Origin: Paraphaeosphaeria minitans
Lineage: Eukaryota; Ascomycota; Dothideomycetes; Pleosporales; Didymosphaeriaceae
Length of the DNA: 64,000 nt
Assembly (NCBI GenBank): GCA_015832175.1
Contig: WJXW01000003.1
Span: forward strand, 4,030,001-4,094,000
Direction of reading: 5' to 3'
Made by a program: the position numbers and the translations under genes. A model generated the notes under the pieces. The model had not been told where the DNA came from. It saw only the letters and a program-made list of their open reading frames with translations, and did no database searches. Shown here one piece after another: positions 47,159 through 57,351 of this stretch (positions within the stretch are counted from its first letter, which is position 1; every line of letters starts with the position of its first letter).

Positions 47159-48651
47159 ATGCCGCGAGAGTGTGTCATCTGTAACGAGGCGGACAGCGAG
47201 GTGTCGCCACTCCTCCAGCTGCCGTGTTTACGGCACTGGGTCTGCCGAGAAGGATGTGTCGCTTCATACTTTGAGAACGCGACTGCGAACGAGAGCCTCT
47301 ACCCACCGCAGTGCTGCAAAGAGCCGATCTATCTCGAGCGATTCGATGAGTTCGTTCCTGCCGGAGTGAAAGCCGCTTTTCTCGCCAAGGAGCAGGGTGA
47401 ATACACTATCTTGCCCAAGTACGTCGTGGCATGTCGCATCACATAAAGTCCCAGCTTACACGTGCAGGTACCGCGTTTACTGTGCGAACAAAACTTGCAG
47501 CAAGTTCTTGCACCCAAACGGCCACATCCAAGATGCAGGTCCCAACAAGGCATATGCTGTTTGCGACAATGACGATTGCTTCCAGGCCACTTGCTGTTAC
47601 TGCAAGACGCTGCTTGCGGACGGGGCCGAAAGCCACGTCTGCAAGATCAATGTTGAAGACGAAAAGTTCAAGGAGACCGTCGCAAAACGGGGATTCAAGG
47701 AGTGCTTTTTCTGCGGTGCAACTATAGAGCTTGCTGAAGGTATGTTCTGTATCGCAGTGATGAAGCGAAAAGCATGCTTACCCTAGTCTAGCCTGCAATC
47801 ACATCACGTGCGGGTGCGGAAACAATTTCTGCTACATCTGTGGAAAGGAGTGGATTGGCGAACATGGCTGCCCGCAGTACGGCCCGGCAAATTATGACGA
47901 AGACGGATTCAATGTGCGTGGCTATCACCGCGACACGGGCTTGAGCCGTGAGGGCCGCACCTTCCAAGAGCAAATGTTGATTGACCGTGGAGAAGGCGCA
48001 AATGAAGATAGCGACGAGGATGAAGATCAAGAGGGCGAAAATGGCGAGAACGGTGATGAGCTCGAGGACATCATGTGGCATGAAATCCTCAGCCAGGTTG
48101 ATCCGGTTCGTAGACAAATGCTTGAGAGCGTGGATCCTGATGAACGCGAGGATGCTTTGATGCAGCTTCAAGTCGAGCTGATCGACCAGGGTATCGTCTT
48201 CAATCTCCAGGCTCCTCCGGTCCCGCAGCAGCAACAAGGTGAAGTTGGCAGTGGAGACGAGCACGATGACAACAACGACGGCGAGGGCAACGACGAGAGC
48301 AATAACGATGATGGAGATGAGGGAAACGAGATCCTTGGTCAAGAGGCTGGTTTTCATGGCGAAGACACCCAAGGGGAGCGTGCTCAAGAGGGTCGAATCG
48401 AGAATGTCGAAGTCATCCAAGGTATTGATCCCAGCATGGGAGTTGAAGAGCCTATGTTCGACTTCGATGAGGATGACGGTGACCTCTACAGAGCGGACAT
48501 TACTCCCCAGAATCATCAGGGCAACAATTACAACCCTCCTATGGCAGGAGCCTGGGTCGATTCGGACGTGCCCTCGCCCGATGGCCTTTCAGCTGGCACT
48601 ACTCCCACCTCTGCGAGTTTACCGGAGGACCCCGCAGAGCTCAGCGACTAA
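47159..48651 (+). CDS. RBR-type (RING-IBR-RING) E3 ubiquitin ligase
   Basis: Exons 47159-47418, 47468-47739 and 47792-48651 give 463 residues. The N-terminus is an atypical RING1 (CVICNEADSEV...CLRHWVC...PPQCC). A central IBR-like block follows (YCANKTCSKFLHP, AVCDNDDCFQATCCYC). RING2 is split by an intron: ECFFCGATIELAE-ACNHITCGCGNNFCYICG. By analogy with HHARI, the catalytic Cys is that of ACNHITC (residue 179). The C-terminal 250 residues are disordered and strongly acidic (runs of Glu/Asp/Asn/Gly) with no domain. RBR ligases transfer ubiquitin from E2 through this Cys. Confidence 0.8.
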
Positions 48652-49949
48652 GGAGAGCATGGTTCCCGCCACGACCTATGAGCCCATTCCTCATCTGAAG
48701 GCGACGGGGAAATCCTCTAGTGCGTTGTGTCTCGTGTCTAAGTAGATGGCACTACCCCAACTCACAATTCTCTGTCATTGCTGTTTGTGCTACATTGCAT
48801 CCGACATTTTACACGACTAAGGAATATCCTGCATCAGCCCTTTGAGTACAGGGCGGCCGACAACGATGTTGGAGTTGTGCAATCTCTGGGATGCGAATTG
48901 ATTGATATTGATCAAAAAGTCATTGGATCGCTGGAAAATGGCGAAAGGAAATTCTGATTACTGTTCAGTCATGGAGTTATCAGGTTCAGTGCTGTATATC
49001 AAGATATTAGGAAGTCATGATTCAAATCAATGCTCCCGCCGACTTCTTACACATATCCCGATATCTGCCCCAGGGTGTACTAAGATTGTGACTAGGATGG
49101 ACTTGCAGCTCACGGGAGCACAAGCGTCCATGTTTTCTCTCGCTGCAATCAAGCATCGCTTACTGCATCGGCAGTCTCAAGCAACCTCGGCGGGGAACGG
49201 AGAATTTAAACCAGTGATCCCCGAACAACTGGCATACCCGAGCCAAACACAGTCTTCCCCGCACTGTAGCGACGGGCACATGGCGATCACGAAGCTGTCC
49301 CGTCGGCCAAAAAGTTCCATGAGGTTAGTTCCACTAGAGTCAGTGCCGGGGTACCGAGTTGGAATAGGAAGCGAGCGCCCACGAAAATCAACAATCCCTC
49401 AAAACCAACTTGCTTATTCTTCAGATTATTTAAGAGTTATTCAAACAAAAGTTTGGCTTTGATGACTTCGATAGCTTTTAAAAATTACGTTTCTTTTTAA
49501 AGTTCTAAGGCAAAGTACATTAGTTATAGCTTTTACTATGTAAAGGCAGGCTTTACTTTATAAGAAGCTTTTACTTCCTAAACTCGCTCGGTACCCTGGC
49601 ATTAGTTTTACCTCTCTATGCATGGGGTTATAGGATCTTCGGGCGCATCTGCAGATTAGTCGTCTGATTTGTCGATCAAATCCTAAACGCACATTTACCG
49701 GTGGCAAATTTATCCACCGATCAAATCCAAGCGTAGGCAAAGTAGGTAACTCAGCAAATAATTCTTGGCCTATGAGCGCTTTCCAGGTGAATAATTACTC
49801 CACCAGGACTCCTTAACGCCCCATCGGGAAGGTCATGATCATTTCTTATTTAGAAGAAGTTGAACCAGTGACTGAAATCCTTTTGACTCTGTTGCATGTT
49901 CCATCCTGCCTCGATCTATTTTGAAGGTATTGCGCACTGCTAAAGCAAG
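48652..49949. other. Intergenic with repeat relic
   Basis: A plus-strand open frame at 48902-49462 looks non-coding (no domain). It overlaps an AT-rich patch at about 49,380-49,560 bounded by the inverted repeat described separately. The last 200 bases are the GH127 promoter. Confidence 0.4.
49343..49602. repeat. Inverted repeat (about 28 bp arms) around an AT-rich patch
   Basis: 49343-49370 (GTGCCGGGGTACCGAGTTGG...) is an imperfect inverted match to 49575-49602 (...CTCGCTCGGTACCCTGGCAT). About 200 bases lie between, markedly AT-rich compared with the surrounding genic DNA. This looks like a small non-autonomous DNA element or a RIP-hit repeat fragment. Confidence 0.4.
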
Positions 49950-51806
49950 ATGCGTTTCTTCAACACATTACTCGGCCTCTATGGCGCAACTGTCTCTGTG
50001 GTGGCACAAGTTGCACCAGTGGTCATTGAGACAGGCGTGTCTGCGCATCCATTTGACATCAACCAAGTATCCCTAACCAGCAGTCGATTCATGGCGAATC
50101 AGAACCGTACGCTCCGCTATCTCAAGTTCGTGGATACCAACCGACTTCTCTATAACTTCCGCCTGAACCACAATCTGTCGACGAATGGCGCAACAGCAAA
50201 TGGTGGCTGGGATGCTCCTACGTTCCCATTCCGCACGCATATGCAAGGGCACTTCCTGACAGCCTGGGCGCAATGCTATGCACAGCTGGGAGACACAACA
50301 TGTCGAGATCGCGCCACAGGCTTTGTGGCGGAGCTTCTCAAGTGTCAGACCAATAACGCTGCTGCTGGATTCGCTACTGGGTACTTGTCTGGCTTTCCTG
50401 AATCCGAGTTCACGAAATTGGAAAACGACACACTCACCAACGGTAATGTACCGTACTACGCAGTTCACAAGACGCTCGCCGGGTTGTTGGACGTTTATCG
50501 CTGGATTGGCGACGCCAATGCAAAGACGGTTCTGCTTGCCTTTGCAGGCTGGGTCGACACACGGACAGCAAAACTCAGCAACGACCAGATGCAGAAGGTC
50601 ATGCAGACTGAGTTCGGTGGCATGAACGAAGTGCTTGCAGACATCTACCACCAAACAGGCGACAAGAAGTGGCTCACTGTCGCCCAGCGTTTCGACCACG
50701 CCGCCATCTTCGACCCTCTCGCATCCAATCAAGACAAACTCAACGGCCTACACGCAAACACCCAAGTGCCAAAATGGATCGGCGCAGCACGCGAGTACAA
50801 AGCCACCGGCACCACCAGATACCGCGACATCGCGAAGAACGCCTGGGCCTACACTACCAACACGCACACCTACGCCATCGGCGGAAACAGCCAAGCCGAG
50901 CACTTCCGTGCAACCAACGCAATTTCCACCTTCCTGACCAACGACACCGCCGAGGGATGCAATACGTACAACATGCTCAAACTCACCCGCGAGCTCTTCA
51001 CCCTGAACCCCACCGATGCGTCGTACTTCGACTTCTACGAGCGCGCCCTCATCAACCACATGCTGGGCCAACAAGACCCCAGCACAGATCACGGCCATAT
51101 CACGTACTTCACCAGCCTGAATGCGGGCGGGCATCGTGGTCTCGGGCCGGCATGGGGCGGCGGCACGTGGAGCACCGACTACGACAGCCACTGGTGCTGC
51201 CAGGGGACAGGTTTGGAAACAAACACCAAGATGCAGGATAGCATTTACTTCTACGACGACTCCTCGCTCTACGTGAATCTCTTCACCCCGAGCAATCTCA
51301 ACTGGAAAGAGAGAAGCGTTGGCATCACGCAGAGCACCACGTTCCCCGCGAGCGATACGACGACCCTGACGGTCTCGGGGAGCGGCACCTGGGCGATGAA
51401 GATCCGGATTCCGAGCTGGACATCTGGCGCCACGATCGCGGTAAACGGCGCGACGCAGAGCATCACCGCGACGCCTGGCTCGTACGCAACGCTTTCTCGC
51501 TCCTGGACCTCGGGGGACGTGGTCACGATTAAGCTGCCAATGAAGCTGCGCATTGTGCCTGCCAACGACAACAAGGCCGTCGCAGCGCTGGCATTCGGGC
51601 CGACGGTTCTGTGCGGGGATTATGGGAGTGCGAAGCTGAGTGCGAATCCGAAGCTCGATCTTGCATCAGTGAAGCGCAGCGGGACGTCGGAACTCAAGTT
51701 CACGGGAACGGCGGATGGGAAAGCAGTAAACATTGGGCCGTTTTATGAGGCGCAGGGTTTTAATTATGCGGTATATTGGGCGGTTAGTGGGAACTTGTCC
51801 GCGTAG
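49950..51806 (+). CDS. Secreted GH127 beta-L-arabinofuranosidase
   Basis: A single exon of 618 residues with signal peptide (MRFFNTLLGLYGATVSVVAQ). It shows the DUF1680/GH127 pattern: GGWDAPTFPFRTHMQGHFLTA, PYYAVHKTLAGLLD, EFGGMNEVLADIY, NTAEGCNTYNMLKL-like NDTAEGC (E335, C337) and HWCCQGTG (C416, C417). In the Bifidobacterium enzyme HypBA1 the Zn-coordinating Glu-x-Cys and Cys-Cys sit at nearly the same positions, the latter supplying the nucleophilic Cys. A C-terminal beta domain follows (GSGTWAMKIRIPSW). It should release L-arabinofuranose from plant glycans. The lack of introns, unlike most neighbours, is notable. Confidence 0.9.
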   Translation: MRFFNTLLGLYGATVSVVAQVAPVVIETGVSAHPFDINQVSLTSSRFMANQNRTLRYLKFVDTNRLLYNFRLNHNLSTNGATANGGWDAPTFPFRTHMQGHFLTAWAQCYAQLGDTTCRDRATGFVAELLKCQTNNAAAGFATGYLSGFPESEFTKLENDTLTNGNVPYYAVHKTLAGLLDVYRWIGDANAKTVLLAFAGWVDTRTAKLSNDQMQKVMQTEFGGMNEVLADIYHQTGDKKWLTVAQRFDHAAIFDPLASNQDKLNGLHANTQVPKWIGAAREYKATGTTRYRDIAKNAWAYTTNTHTYAIGGNSQAEHFRATNAISTFLTNDTAEGCNTYNMLKLTRELFTLNPTDASYFDFYERALINHMLGQQDPSTDHGHITYFTSLNAGGHRGLGPAWGGGTWSTDYDSHWCCQGTGLETNTKMQDSIYFYDDSSLYVNLFTPSNLNWKERSVGITQSTTFPASDTTTLTVSGSGTWAMKIRIPSWTSGATIAVNGATQSITATPGSYATLSRSWTSGDVVTIKLPMKLRIVPANDNKAVAALAFGPTVLCGDYGSAKLSANPKLDLASVKRSGTSELKFTGTADGKAVNIGPFYEAQGFNYAVYWAVSGNLSA

Positions 51807-51961
51807 ATGGGGGTGGGGGATGTGCTCGGGTTGGTAGCGAATTGAGTAGAATAGTGAAGTGAGTCGAATTGAGAAGATTCATTTGGGCTGTGATGGTTCC
51901 CAACAGTGTAAGTCTAATTTTGTGATGACAAACCTCTTCTATCCCATTGCTTCTCTAACAT

Positions 51962-52609
51962 CTATATCGCGGTGCAGTCCACAAAATCAGCCTCTGCGTC
52001 CACAAAATCAGCCTCTGCGTCCACAAAATCATCCTCTGTGTCCACGAAGTCGGCTTCTGCGTCCGTGAGACCAGCCTCTGTCTCAGACTCGCTTCGTGTT
52101 CGGATACGAAAGCCAGATGTATCCGTCGCGAAACCCCACGTCGACTCGAGGGATGATACAGCGTCCGATGCCGATTTCGTCGATGGTGCATCCTGCGTCG
52201 AATTCCAGTATCGAATAACTGCGGCTGCCGCTATCGATGCCTTTTGCGCCTCGCGCTCACGCGTCTGATATCTCTCAACCCTATTCATCGTAGTCATACA
52301 CGCGATGATCACCAGAATAAAGCTCGTCGGAATCATCCAGATGAAGAATCGTCCGAGAGCGTCGTGATTGAGTATGTAAGAAACGATACTGCCGATAAGG
52401 GATAGAATAGGTAGGAGGACCAAGGAAACTACCAGGTAGATGTCCGTCTGATCGGGATTGTCGAGCGGGTTCACCGCGACGTTGTAGTACACCCGTGGCA
52501 GGGAGACGATGGAGGACCATGATATTAAGGCGACGAGGAGATAGAGGCATGGCAATGCCTGCCCGGTGGTGATCGCGAGAACAACGTAGAGGCAGAGTTC
52601 GTAGGCCAT
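51962..52609 (-). CDS. Small multi-pass membrane protein with repeat tail, unknown
   Basis: A single exon of 215 residues from ATG 52609. The N-terminal half has three or four hydrophobic helices (LCLYVVLAITTG, LYLLVALISWSSIVSL, IYLVVSLVLLPILSLIGSIV, FFIWMIPTSFILVIIACM) around a short motif VNPLDNPDQTD. The C-terminal 80 residues are charged and end in heptad copies of DAEADFV encoded by the 21-bp repeat. No family is recognised. The relic at 52979-53812 shares a similar NPL-NP motif after a helix and may be a paralogue. Confidence 0.5.
   Translation of the reverse strand: MAYELCLYVVLAITTGQALPCLYLLVALISWSSIVSLPRVYYNVAVNPLDNPDQTDIYLVVSLVLLPILSLIGSIVSYILNHDALGRFFIWMIPTSFILVIIACMTTMNRVERYQTREREAQKASIAAAAVIRYWNSTQDAPSTKSASDAVSSLESTWGFATDTSGFRIRTRSESETEAGLTDAEADFVDTEDDFVDAEADFVDAEADFVDCTAI
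51977..52081. repeat. 21-bp tandem repeat in coding sequence, five units
   Basis: Units of GTCCACAAAATCAGCCTCTGC; the first two are identical and the others degenerate. The period is a multiple of three, so the minus-strand protein gains 7-residue acidic repeats. Such repeats change copy number easily between strains. Confidence 0.8.
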
Positions 52610-52978
52610 GATGTAGGAGGCCGGAAGAGTGGACTCGGGTGGAATGTCTCGAGATCTCTGGCCGTTTTGAGTCGTCTACAGAATCTTGGATGTTTCGCGT
52701 TTGCTGTTTAATGGTAGTCGTGAAGTTGAGGTGTGGCGTTTGGGGAAGGAAGTTTATAGGGCATGTGCTGTCCCAGAGAACTCTGGTAGCGCTTTCAACA
52801 GAACCACATCGCGTTGCGCACGCTAGACTCAAACTTCGACAGCGATACCTACTGCTGGGAGATGGGGGCCCACATATGGAGCTGGCGAGAAGCACTGGCG
52901 AGGTCTAGTTTAATGTCGTGATGCTGAACTCCCCTGGCCATCTCTCATTCGCAGTGAACGACCATGCATGCTCGCCCA
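52610..52978. other. Intergenic
   Basis: About 370 bases; nothing recognised. Contains the promoter of the 51962-52609 gene. Confidence 0.35.
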
Positions 52979-53812
52979 CTACTCATCCGTCATTGTCCAT
53001 ATTTTCAAAGCAAAGCCAAACTCGCATTTAGCCCCACTCATCGTCTTGGTCACTTCAGAGTCGGACGAAGCCATCGCGGCATCCCTCGTGACTTTGCGAT
53101 TCGCTTCCATCACCTCCTTAACACGCTGCCCAGCTGTCTTCTTCTGTTTTACCTTTTCCTCACATATCTGGATATCCTCTTTCTCGGCATTCACCTGTAA
53201 TGTGTCCTCTTTCTCCTGGCCTAACTCTTGCATGATCTTCTCCTTGTCTCGTAGCCTTTTTTTCGGCTCGTCTAGTTTCTTCTAGAAGTGCGTATTGCGT
53301 TGCTTTTGCATCCTTTTCCATGTCGAGCTCGCTCTCGAAAATCTCTTGCATCTCACTCCTCTCCCGCCTGACTCTCTCAAATTCCATCTCCCACTCGCAG
53401 CTCCTGACTTTGCTCTGTTCTTCTCCGTTCGCGCGTAGCACCCAGCCATTTCCAATAAACCGACGCAGTGGAAATAAGGCTGAGGAAGATCATGAAGCCG
53501 AAGATATTCTCAAACATGAGGCATCCTATCGCAGACAAAGAGAGACATCCGATAATTCTGGAAAGGGGCAGATGAAAATCGAATGCCACGATTGTGGTGC
53601 GGTAAGACCTGGGTTCGCGAGCGGGTCCATTGCGATCGCCTCGAATTCACTGTACCAAGAATGAATGGAGCTAAGGCAGCTTGGTATCGCGAAGAGGACA
53701 AGACGGATGGCGGGAAAGAAGAGCAGGGCTACGACCCAGAGGAGAGCGTAAAAGAAGACGGCGCAGATGGCTGTGGCCCAGATCAAAAGAACATCGTCGT
53801 ACAGACCGGTGT
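52979..53812 (-). pseudogene. Frameshifted membrane and coiled-coil protein gene
   Basis: Minus strand: a hydrophobic start (LIWATAICAVFFYALLWVVA) is followed by AIAMDPLANPGLTAP, more hydrophobic segments in a second frame (IGCLMFENIFGFMIFLSL), and a long charged coiled coil. The coiled coil passes from the frame of EFERVRRERSEMQEIFESEL to that of KIMQELGQEKEDTLQVN at a run of seven A (T-run at 53257-53263 on the plus strand). At least two frame changes lack splice signals, so the gene looks broken. The NPLANP motif recalls NPLDNP of the adjacent membrane protein, suggesting a tandem duplicate. Confidence 0.4.
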
Positions 53813-53981
53813 GAGGCTTTTCTTTTAGTCTTTGGCGTTTTCTCGATATGATAGGGAGTTTTCATGCTTTAATTCGCTAATGGACGGTGGCTGCAAGGTG
53901 CAAGTGCACTTACAGAGCAGGATTTTATCTACTTAGGCACCGCGTGCACCAAAAATCTCCAGCTCTATGAATACGTTGCAA

Positions 53982-56517
53982 CTATACCGCATTCCCACCC
54001 GTTCTGTTCAGGACCACGTGTCCCGGACTCGGAGGCACATCACCCTTCTCCCACACCACTGGCTCACTCCCAAGCATAAACTCGATCGTCCCTCCATCGA
54101 TCATAAGTCGCTGTCCTGGGCTATCATGCTCGAACCAGTTTTTGTCCCATGCCTCCCCATTGATCTTGACGCTCTGAACAAAGTAGCTGTCCTTCCCCAA
54201 CCCATCGGCCATAATGCGCAGCCTATTGCCGTTGACGGTCATGTTGATGTCCGAGAACCAGGGCGAGCCGAAGAGGTAGACGGGCTGCGTGACGACGGGA
54301 TACATACCGAGCATCTGCCAGATAAGCCAGGAGTTGAGGGCGCCGGAGTCGGAGTTGCCTGGGACGCCGAAGGGGGCGTTTCGGAAGCTAGGTAGCGTAG
54401 TCAGCTTTGGTAGACGATCAATGACGAGATTCGGAATACTCACTATTGTTTTCCGAGGGCGCGCGACTGGTTCACGCTCTTCCACTGCTTGTTAATGTAG
54501 TTGTATAGATATGGTGTGGCGAAATCGGGCTCGTTTCCGATGTTCATGATCGATGTGATACCTACACCGTTCGCACCTAGATCGGCCTGGCTGGTGTTAG
54601 GCAGGAAGATGTAGTCGAGACGGGATTCGAATCCGTCCCTACCACCCATTAGACCAATCAGCGTCTCCATGTCGTGGGGGATGGCGAATGAGTACTCGAA
54701 AGGCGTTCCTTCGTATGTGATTGATGGCCATGAGCATACGCCGCATGTCGCTGGGTTGTAGCCGGCTGATTCAAAAGTGCCATTAGCAGATTTCGGCGTT
54801 AGAAACCCTTTAAATACGGGAGTCGTGTTCACGCTCGGCACGTCGGAATTCCAGAGAAGTTGCCATCCTGCAGATCGCTTGAGGTACTTTTCAACATCAT
54901 CGGGCTTCTCGCCTTTGGCAACTTGGCTGAGGGCAAAGTCGTTGGCGGAGTACTCCACTGTGCGGGAAATGGAACGTTCGCTATTAGTTGTGAGATACCC
55001 GTGCATGAGCCAGTCATCCAGAGCTCCGCGTCCCTCTTTGTTGCTCCCATTCGTGGAGACCTCGGCGTCTTTGACCATGGCTGCATACCCGTCTTGCCAG
55101 TTGATATCCCCTCGAAGTCCTTTGACGTACGCATCGGCAAGTACGTTGTCGGCATTACTTCCACCCTGTGTTAGACCGTTATCGTTCCCAGATCGCCCAT
55201 CCGGCATGTATCCTTGGTGTCGCCAGATGTCTATTAGTCCACGAATCTGACTTTCGTAGGCATGAGGCTGGATCAGATGGCTCAAGCTGAATGTGTTTCG
55301 GAACGTGTCCCCTGCTCCAAGTTAGACATCTCTCCCTTGAATGATGCCAGCGATAACTTACAAATGCAATAAAAATCGTCCCAGGAAGGCTCTTCGCCTT
55401 CCCAAAGTGGGTTTTCTCCTGACCGATCTGATGGCATCAAATGCATGAAGTATAGTGATGAGTATAACAAGGTCAGCAGAGTTTGGTTCGCTTCTGGGCC
55501 TGTGTCCACCTGGACTGTGCTGAAAATGTCTTTATTCCACTCATCCTGCGCTGCTTTGACCGTCTCTTGCTGATCCCATGATGAAATCTCAGTGTCTTTG
55601 AATGTACATGCCTTCTCCTTGGAAATGAACGATATACCAACTTTTGAAGATACCGTAGAAGCCTTGCTGGAGGTGTTCTTGCTGCCCCAGCTGAACAAAG
55701 CGCCAACCCGATAGCCTTCGGATCCAGCTTCTGCGTCCTTTCCACCAAATGTCGGCTCTGGAGGCGAGCCTGTTACGATCCGGGTGGTATTAACTGCTGT
55801 GAACGTCTTGGCCTCGACAGGCGCAGTGTCGAACTCTCCGCAGAAATAAAGTGTGTATGGTGCACCCAGGTTGAAGCCGCCAGCATACGTCCCGTGGCCT
55901 GTATAGTTCCTCCCGTCATCCGAGATCGATATTGAGCCATCCATATAATATTGCTGACAGAAGCCACCCGGAGGGTCGGGGAGGAAGTGCGACACGTCCA
56001 CAAGAACGTGCTGCTCTCCACCAGTAGGAAAGTCGTAACTCATAATGCCGGCGTGCCTCGCACCAGCTAACGATATGCCTATCCCATCTTCTAGATCTGT
56101 GTGAAAGTAACCCACAGTCGCTTTGTCGTGACCCACTCGCTTCTTCCAGTATGTTGTGTCGTTCAAAATGTTGACTGGAGAGGTCACACTGGCAAGCGGC
56201 ATCTGTGAAACGACTCCATATTTGGCGCATCCACCGGTGCCTGACTCGTGCATCACGGAGACGCCGGTCACCGTACCTTTTGGTGTGTAGCCGCCATTGA
56301 GCGTCGCTATGTCGATTCGGTCTTCCCAAGTATCGATTCCAAGCTTGACAACTCCGTAGGGAACGGCACCGCCGACAAAGATATCGCCACCTCCGTACGC
56401 ATAGCCCGCGATGGGTCCTTCGGAGCCGATGAACGGATTAACGTACTTCGAATAGTCCGTCTGCGCAGCCGCAATTTGCGCGATCGCTACAATCAGGCTG
56501 AGGATTGTCCAAACCAT
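53982..56517 (-). CDS. Secreted GH92 alpha-mannosidase
   Basis: Exons 55362-56517, 54444-55311 and 53982-54387 (50- and 56-bp introns) give 809 residues. The start was placed at the ATG that opens a signal peptide (MVWTILSLIVAIAQIAAAQ). Family pattern: YVNPFIGSEG, GGDIFVGGAVPYGVVKLG, FYCI-WDTFRNTFSLSHLIQP restored across intron 1, IWRHQGYMPDGRSGNDNG, GGSNADNVLADAYVKG, and YFRNAPFGVPGNSDSGALNS restored across intron 2. GH92 enzymes are Ca-dependent exo-alpha-mannosidases acting on N- and O-mannans. It lies on the opposite strand to GH127, and both secreted enzymes act on polysaccharides. Asn-rich sequons suggest glycosylation. Confidence 0.9.
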
Positions 56518-57351
56518 GATTGCGAAGAGGTAACCGTCCCGCACAGTGAAGCTGGGCAGAGGCGGCTAGCGAGGTGTGTTAAGTCGCTGTATCCGTCGCA
56601 CCTGCAAAGTGTGAATGCAAAATTGGTATGTGCAAAACAAAGCAGTCAGGCTGTGTGAAGCTGCGAGGCAATCTGATGGGATTACCAGGTGTCATAGAAG
56701 GTTGAATCCAGGGTCTTACCCCCAGAGGCACAAAAAGGCGAATTGAAACAATAACCTAGGGGTTTCGACCTCTTTGTACTGTCGCGCTTTCAGGCACGTA
56801 CATGATTCAGATCTGCGTCCAGTTACATCCGCGAAGCAAACAAGTGTTCGCGGGGTACCCTAAGGGTCACCAGTGCTTTGCACTTCCCCGCAATGCAACC
56901 TTCTTGCCCCGGGGATGCAGAACATCCTGACAATCTTGCCGGGGTCGTAATTCGGGCGCCTCGTCCTCGTGACTCGACATCTTGCAGATTGAGCATCGTC
57001 ATCTGCAGGAAGGGCGGCCACATGAAGTGGGTTCCGTCGTGCGGCACACGACGGTTACGGGTACACTATGTGTGGGCGCGTACAAGGCTTGTGGACAATC
57101 ACTTCGTTCCCCAAAGGTATGACGTAGATACATGTTCATGTTATCGAAAGGTTTATGATGGGGATGGACGGTGGGGTGCTTTCGTGGTGCATGATCTACC
57201 CAGTTTAGGAAGGTAAGGAGAACGATGCCTTACCATGGCATGCTTGCCAATGTGGCAGCGGCCAATAAGTACTTTAATAATCCAATTCGCTCTGTATGTA
57301 CGCTGTATCGTTGCTGTGTAGTTGCAGGCGCGGTATTCCTAGCATGCACTC
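56518..57351. other. Intergenic between the GH92 start and the P450 stop
   Basis: About 830 bases with GH92 promoter by position. It contains several CCCC/GGGG elements (cccccagagg, cttgccccggggatgc) resembling stress- or carbon-response motifs, but these are too short to assign. Confidence 0.4.

Noticed and set aside
47788..48516. Minus-strand frame of 242 codons opposite the RBR gene
   Set aside because: It mirrors the Glu/Asp-rich acidic tail, whose complement reads as hydrophobic Ile/Leu/Val; the zinc-binding exons fix the plus strand as real.
48902..49462. ORF of 186 codons
   Set aside because: No domain, it runs into the AT-rich inverted-repeat island, and the amino-acid content looks like random translation.
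50073..51191. Minus-strand and alternative plus-strand frames inside GH127
   Set aside because: Shadows of a complete 618-residue enzyme with all catalytic residues.
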